DNA of 64,000 bases, taken from contig JAMOTD010000006.1 in the NCBI GenBank assembly GCA_027068415.1, positions 62,001 to 126,000 on the forward strand, given 5' to 3'. The stretch is from Desulfurobacteriaceae bacterium (GTDB taxonomy: Bacteria; Aquificota; Aquificia; Desulfurobacteriales; Desulfurobacteriaceae). The notes under the pieces were generated by a model. It made no database searches and was not told the DNA's origin. It saw only the letters and a list, made by a program, of their open reading frames with translations. Made by a program: the position numbers and the translations under genes. This document shows positions 60,794-64,000 of this stretch, one piece after another (position 1 is the first letter of the stretch; every line of letters begins with the position of its first letter).

Positions 60794-61173
60794 TACTCCT
60801 CCTCTTCCTCCTCAAACTCAATCCCTATGGGGACAAACTCTGCAACGTCAGAGAGGCCCCACTCCTCAAACTTCCTGCTCCCCTCCTCTTCACACTCAAT
60901 AGGAACTACGAAGATAAAGCCCTCCCCCGAGCGGCGGCAGTGCTCGGCGATTGCCTTGGCCTTCTTTTCCGCCTCCTCGGTCTTTAAAGTGTTGCAGTCC
61001 TCAACCTGAACGGCTATCTGCTGCCTCTCACCTTCCTCATTCTCATAAACGGCCAAGAAGTCGGGGAGGTACTCTTCACCTTCAGCTTCGGGCTCGTAAA
61101 TCTCAAAGCCCTCTTCCTCCATCAAAATAGCCATAAGCTCCATGAGCTCTTCTTTAGTCAGTCCTTGTTCCAT
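60793..61173 (-). CDS. Small acidic protein with a possible PD-(D/E)XK-like core
   Basis: 126 aa, strongly acidic (ends in a run of Glu). The middle reads YLPDFLAVYENEEGERQQIAVQVEDCNTLKTEEAEKK, partly quoted: PDFLAV and IAVQVEDCNTL. Proline-Asp, a strand, then V-Q-V-E-D on the next strand, with a following helix, resembles the restriction-endonuclease-like fold, but the catalytic Lys position is replaced by Cys. I do not recognise a named family. It is the first gene of the operon, and its TAATG overlap couples it to the radical SAM gene. Confidence 0.65.
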   Translation of the reverse strand: MEQGLTKEELMELMAILMEEEGFEIYEPEAEGEEYLPDFLAVYENEEGERQQIAVQVEDCNTLKTEEAEKKAKAIAEHCRRSGEGFIFVVPIECEEEGSRKFEEWGLSDVAEFVPIGIEFEEEEEE

Positions 61174-61239
61174 CTCTCTCCTCCCTTATCCTTTAGGCTT
61201 AACTTATTGCCGGCGGGGTCAAAATACAATAAAGGGTAA

Positions 61240-61245
61240 TATAAT
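61240..61245 (+). promoter_or_regulatory. -10 box upstream of the CDP-alcohol phosphatidyltransferase gene
   Basis: A perfect TATAAT lies 28 bases before the ATG at 61274. The bases 16-18 upstream (GGTCAA region) match a -35 box poorly, so an activator or an extended -10 may be used. On the minus strand the divergent operon has only a weak TTGACC with no good -10. Confidence 0.4.
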
Positions 61246-61273
61246 TTCTCTAATCCAAACCGGCTGAAGTGAA

Positions 61274-61852
61274 ATGATAAGCTCTACAAACCTGAAAGTA
61301 AAAGCTCAAGAATTCCTAAAGCCTTTGGCGGAGAATTTAGGAAGCGTCGGGATTTCCCCAAACGCCGTAACGGTTTCGGGCTTTATTCTCTCTCTCCTCT
61401 CGGCCTTTGCAATAGGTAGCGGAGAGATTTTGGCGGGAGCTCTCCTCTTCGGCCTATCTGGACTGTGCGACACCTTAGACGGGATTTTGGCCAGAGTTTC
61501 GGGAAAGAAGAGCCGTTTCGGAGCATTCCTTGACTCATTCCTTGACCGCTACTCAGACTTCTTCCCCCTTGCCGGAATCTGCCACTTTGCCCACACAAAC
61601 GGCGACTCTCCGCTCCTTTTAGCAACCCTCTTAACAATTGCGGGCTCTTACGCAACAAGCTACGCAAGGGCAAGGGCGGAGGCGCTGGGGGTTGAGTGTA
61701 AGGTAGGTTTACTTGAAAGGCCCGAAAGGTTCTTCATTCTCCTCTTTGCCCTCCTTACAGCCTACCTCTTCCCGGCACTCCTCCTACTTGCAGTGCTGAC
61801 GAACTTTACGGCCGCCCAAAGGCTAATCTGCGCTGCAAGGGAGCTGAGTTGA
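61274..61852 (+). CDS. CDP-alcohol phosphatidyltransferase, inositol-phosphate type
   Basis: 192 aa integral membrane enzyme. The family motif is CDTLDGILARVSGKKSRFGAFLDSFLDRYSD (D-x2-D-G-x2-A-R-x8-G-x3-D-x3-D, quoted in part: DGILARVSGKK). The downstream segment SYARARAEALG and GLLERPERFFIL matches inositol-phosphate-using members (archaetidylinositol-phosphate/phosphatidylinositol-phosphate synthases) better than PgsA or PssA. It could use the product of Ino1 encoded at 6 kb to make inositol lipids. The ribosome binding site is weak. Its stop overlaps mltG as TTGA. Confidence 0.82.
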   Translation: MISSTNLKVKAQEFLKPLAENLGSVGISPNAVTVSGFILSLLSAFAIGSGEILAGALLFGLSGLCDTLDGILARVSGKKSRFGAFLDSFLDRYSDFFPLAGICHFAHTNGDSPLLLATLLTIAGSYATSYARARAEALGVECKVGLLERPERFFILLFALLTAYLFPALLLLAVLTNFTAAQRLICAARELS

Positions 61853-62862
61853 AAAGGCTCCTGATAACTCTCCTTCTCCTCGTAATCGCCGCAGCAGGAG
61901 GGGGCTTCTACTTTGTAAAGAGGGAGTTAACGGAGAAAAAGCCCGTCTCCCTTCACTTTGAGGTTAAAAGGGGCGAAAGCCTAAAAGAGGTTATAAAGAG
62001 GCTCTCGGAAGAAGGAGTAGTAGGAAATCCGGAAGTCCTCTACCTCTGGGGAAGGTTTAAGAAGGTAAAGGTTAAAAGCGGGTGCTACAGGATTGAGGGG
62101 GAGCTCTCGCCGGTAGAGATTTTGAGGGAGCTCGGAAAAGGAAGCCCCTGCCTTAAGGAGTTTACAATCCTTCCCGGCTCAAACATCTTTGAGGTTGATA
62201 AAGTCCTATCCGAAAAGGGGTTCTGCAGAAAAGGTGAAGTGCTGAAGCTGGCAGGGAATAAAGAGCTCCTCAGGGAGCTGAAAGTTCCCTCCCTTGAGGG
62301 CTTCCTCTACCCCGATACCTACCTTGTAAACAGGGAGAGCTCCTGCCGGCAGGTCATAAAGGTTGCGGTAGAGAGGTTCCACAGGGTAGTTGACCCTCTC
62401 TTTAAAAACTACAACCCGCCTCCCAAAGTCAAGAAAGCCCTCAAAGAGATTACCCCCCTAAAGGTAATCACGGTCGCCTCAATAGTTGAGAAGGAGACGG
62501 GAGTTGAGAAGGAAAGACCCCTCATTGCGGCGGTAATCTACAACAGGCTGATTAGGGGAATGAAAGTCCAGTGCGACCCTACCGTTATCTACGCCCTGAG
62601 GCTAAAGGGAGTAGAGAAAGAGAGGCTCCTATACAAAGACTTAAAAGTTGACTCCCCCTACAACACCTACCTCTACAAGGGGCTTCCCCCCGCCCCAATC
62701 TGCAACCCGTCGCCGGCCTCAATCAAGGCGGCACTCTACCCGGCAGACGTAAACTACCTCTACTTCGTCGCAAACGGCAAGGGAGGCCACAACTTCAGCG
62801 AAAGCTATAATCAGCACTTAAAAGAAGTAAGGAAGCTCAGAAGATGTCAAAGAGGTTCGTAG
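61849..62862 (+). CDS. mltG: Endolytic murein transglycosylase MltG
   Basis: 337 aa. Single N-terminal transmembrane helix (LLITLLLLVIAAAGGGFYF), LysM-like first domain (FEVKRGESLKEVIKRLSEEGVV), and the YceG core with SLEGFLYPDTYLV, ITVASIVEKETGV (catalytic Glu), AAVIYNRLIRGMKVQCDPTVIYAL and SPYNTYLYKGLPPAPICNPS. It trims nascent glycan strands at the inner membrane. TTG start overlaps the preceding stop. Its 3' end overlaps the next gene by 19 bases. Confidence 0.94.
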   Translation: MKRLLITLLLLVIAAAGGGFYFVKRELTEKKPVSLHFEVKRGESLKEVIKRLSEEGVVGNPEVLYLWGRFKKVKVKSGCYRIEGELSPVEILRELGKGSPCLKEFTILPGSNIFEVDKVLSEKGFCRKGEVLKLAGNKELLRELKVPSLEGFLYPDTYLVNRESSCRQVIKVAVERFHRVVDPLFKNYNPPPKVKKALKEITPLKVITVASIVEKETGVEKERPLIAAVIYNRLIRGMKVQCDPTVIYALRLKGVEKERLLYKDLKVDSPYNTYLYKGLPPAPICNPSPASIKAALYPADVNYLYFVANGKGGHNFSESYNQHLKEVRKLRRCQRGS

Positions 62863-63989
62863 TAGAGAGCTCCGGCGAAAAGTTCCCCTTCTCAAGGGGA
62901 GTTTTAGTTCGCTCCCTTACAAAGGCCGGCCTTTCCGTTGAGGACGCCTACCGGGTTGCAGACCTCGTGGCACAGCAGTTTAAGGGAACCATAACGACAG
63001 CCCAGTTAATTGAGCTGGTTTACAAAGTCTTAAAGTCCCAGTTCGGCAAAAAGGTTGCAAACCGCTACAGGAGGCTGGTTAAAGAGAAAGAGGTCTTGGT
63101 CTGTGAGGAGTGCGGAAAGTCCTTCTCTCCCTTCTCAAGGGGAATTTTAGCATCCTCAATCCGCTCGGCCGGAGTTGACACAAAAGAGGCCTACGAGATT
63201 GCAAAAGAGGTTTACGACTACTTAGTAAGAAAGGGAATTTTCAGGGTAAAGCGCTCGGAGCTCAGGGAATTAACGGCAAAGCTCTTAAAGAAGAAGTTGG
63301 GAGAGGAGTTTGCCCAGAGGTACCTCCTGTGGAGGAGGGCAAAGAAACTTGAAAAGCCGATAGTTATCCTAATCGGCGGAGCTACGGGAGTGGGCAAGTC
63401 AAGGCTCTCGGCCGAGCTTGCGGGAATTCTTGAGATAAACAGAATTGCCTCAACAGACTCAATAAGGGAAGTTATGAGGAAGATGGTTTCAAAGGAGCTC
63501 GCCCCTTCACTCCACGTCTCCTCCTATCAGGCGGGGAACGAGATTCCCTACCTTAAGGAGCTCCCCAAAGAGGAGAGGGTAATTTACGGCTTCCTTGACC
63601 AGAGCGAGAAGGTTTTAACGGGAATTGAGGCGGTAATCAACAGGGCGATTAAGGAGAACGTAAGCCTTGTGGTTGAGGGAATTCACCTAATACCGGGAAT
63701 AGCCGAGAAGTTTAAGGAGAAAGCTTACGTAGTCCACATTCTCTTAACAACCTTAGACGAGGAGATGCACAGGAGCCGGTTCAAGTCAAGGGAGAAGAGC
63801 TCCCAGAGGACGAGCAAGAAGTACCTGAAGAACTTTAAGGCCATAAGGAAAATTCAGGACTTCCTCTACCAGAAGGCAAAGGAAACCAAAACCCCGGTAA
63901 TTGACAACATTGACTTTGACCAGACCAGAGACAGGGCCCTTGAGGTGATAACCGACAGACTGGTAGAGCTTACGGGGGTTAAGGCGTGA
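62844..63989 (+). CDS. 2-Phosphoglycerate kinase-like protein with two ATP-cone domains
   Basis: 381 aa. Residues 1-85 (FPFSRGVLVRSLTKAGLSVEDAYRVADLV) and 88-170 (FSPFSRGILASSIRSAGVDTKEAYEIA) are two ATP-cone-like repeats, the second with a CEEC pair. The kinase follows: Walker A ILIGGATGVGKSRLSAEL (near residue 178), STDSIREVMRKM, LVVEGIHLIPGI. This matches archaeal 2-phosphoglycerate kinase, the first step to cyclic 2,3-diphosphoglycerate, a thermoprotectant, although the archaeal form has one cone. Other P-loop sugar kinases are possible. The stop overlaps GTG at 63986, perhaps the start of the next gene beyond the window. Confidence 0.8.
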   Translation: MSKRFVVESSGEKFPFSRGVLVRSLTKAGLSVEDAYRVADLVAQQFKGTITTAQLIELVYKVLKSQFGKKVANRYRRLVKEKEVLVCEECGKSFSPFSRGILASSIRSAGVDTKEAYEIAKEVYDYLVRKGIFRVKRSELRELTAKLLKKKLGEEFAQRYLLWRRAKKLEKPIVILIGGATGVGKSRLSAELAGILEINRIASTDSIREVMRKMVSKELAPSLHVSSYQAGNEIPYLKELPKEERVIYGFLDQSEKVLTGIEAVINRAIKENVSLVVEGIHLIPGIAEKFKEKAYVVHILLTTLDEEMHRSRFKSREKSSQRTSKKYLKNFKAIRKIQDFLYQKAKETKTPVIDNIDFDQTRDRALEVITDRLVELTGVKA

Positions 63990-64000
63990 ATACTCTAATC

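Overview
The window looks like a chromosomal segment of a thermophilic, sulfur-metabolising bacterium, most likely of the Aquificota (Desulfurobacteriaceae, i.e. Thermovibrio or Desulfurobacterium relatives). This is inferred from the gene set and composition, not from a marker gene. GC is near 50 percent, proteins are rich in Lys, Glu and Arg, Arg is mostly AGG/AGA, genes are packed with overlapping ends, and GTG/TTG starts are common. The thiol-redox and persulfide-type regulators, a DsrE-like protein, a type-c cytochrome with a Tat signal, inositol-phosphate synthase and a 2-phosphoglycerate kinase homologue all fit a hot, reducing habitat. I see no tRNA, rRNA, CRISPR array or insertion sequence, and no gene-free stretch exceeds 300 bases.

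Layout. 0-5.5 kb (minus): an ArsR regulator heads trxA-trxB-tlpA-like-engB-recN and a cut-off ion permease; a MEMO-family gene lies upstream. 5.6-13.6 kb: panD (plus), then a minus block yhaM-purM-purN-M16 homologue-DUF523-flavin oxidoreductase-cpoB-unknown-ino1. 13.7-23.1 kb (minus): an eleven-subunit respiratory complex I operon, nuoABCDHIJKLMN, with no nuoE, nuoF or nuoG. 23.3-25.9 kb (minus): pstC-pstA-pstB. 26-30.4 kb (plus): dnaE and accA. 30.4-32 kb (minus): a DEAD-box RNA helicase and a cold shock protein with structured leaders. 32.1-36.2 kb (plus): rplY-pth-rpsF-ssb-rpsR-DUF2232-rplI-speD. 36.3-37.5 kb (minus): rsmI-ridA. 37.6-43.2 kb (plus): a second ArsR regulator, accD, a small unknown gene, mfd, an ankyrin protein and a small membrane protein. 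43.7-46 kb (plus): a porin and pstS. 46.2-49.4 kb: uvrA and a DsrE-like gene. 49.5-52 kb: a heme protein, a broken TrmB-type regulator, and a DUF104 fusion/spoVG/lipoprotein operon. 52-53.8 kb (plus): a phosphoribosyltransferase, cdd and a PhoB-like response regulator. 53.8-54.9 kb (minus): tgt. 55-61.2 kb (minus): the most unusual region. 61.3-64 kb (plus): a CDP-alcohol phosphatidyltransferase, mltG and a double-ATP-cone kinase.

The best candidate for an undescribed system is the six-gene minus-strand operon at 55.0-61.2 kb. Five genes overlap end to start, and the sixth follows after 36 bases. It encodes a small acidic protein with a possible nuclease-like core, a radical SAM protein of the YhcC type, a DUF6884-like protein, a UvrD/AddA-like helicase, a Cas4/RecB-like nuclease with an iron-sulfur Cys set, and a tRNA-guanine-transglycosylase paralogue resembling DpdA, the enzyme that puts 7-deazaguanines into DNA. 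The ordinary tgt gene lies directly downstream. A transglycosylase with an AddAB-like helicase-nuclease suggests DNA base modification coupled to DNA processing or defence. This is inference from family resemblance and context.

Phosphate genes are dispersed: pstCAB, porin-pstS and a PhoB-like regulator sit about 18 and 8 kb apart. TTTACA/TTAACA direct repeats with helical spacing lie before nuoA and the porin gene and are candidate response-regulator sites. Starts were moved from the ORF track wherever a ribosome binding site clearly favoured another codon.
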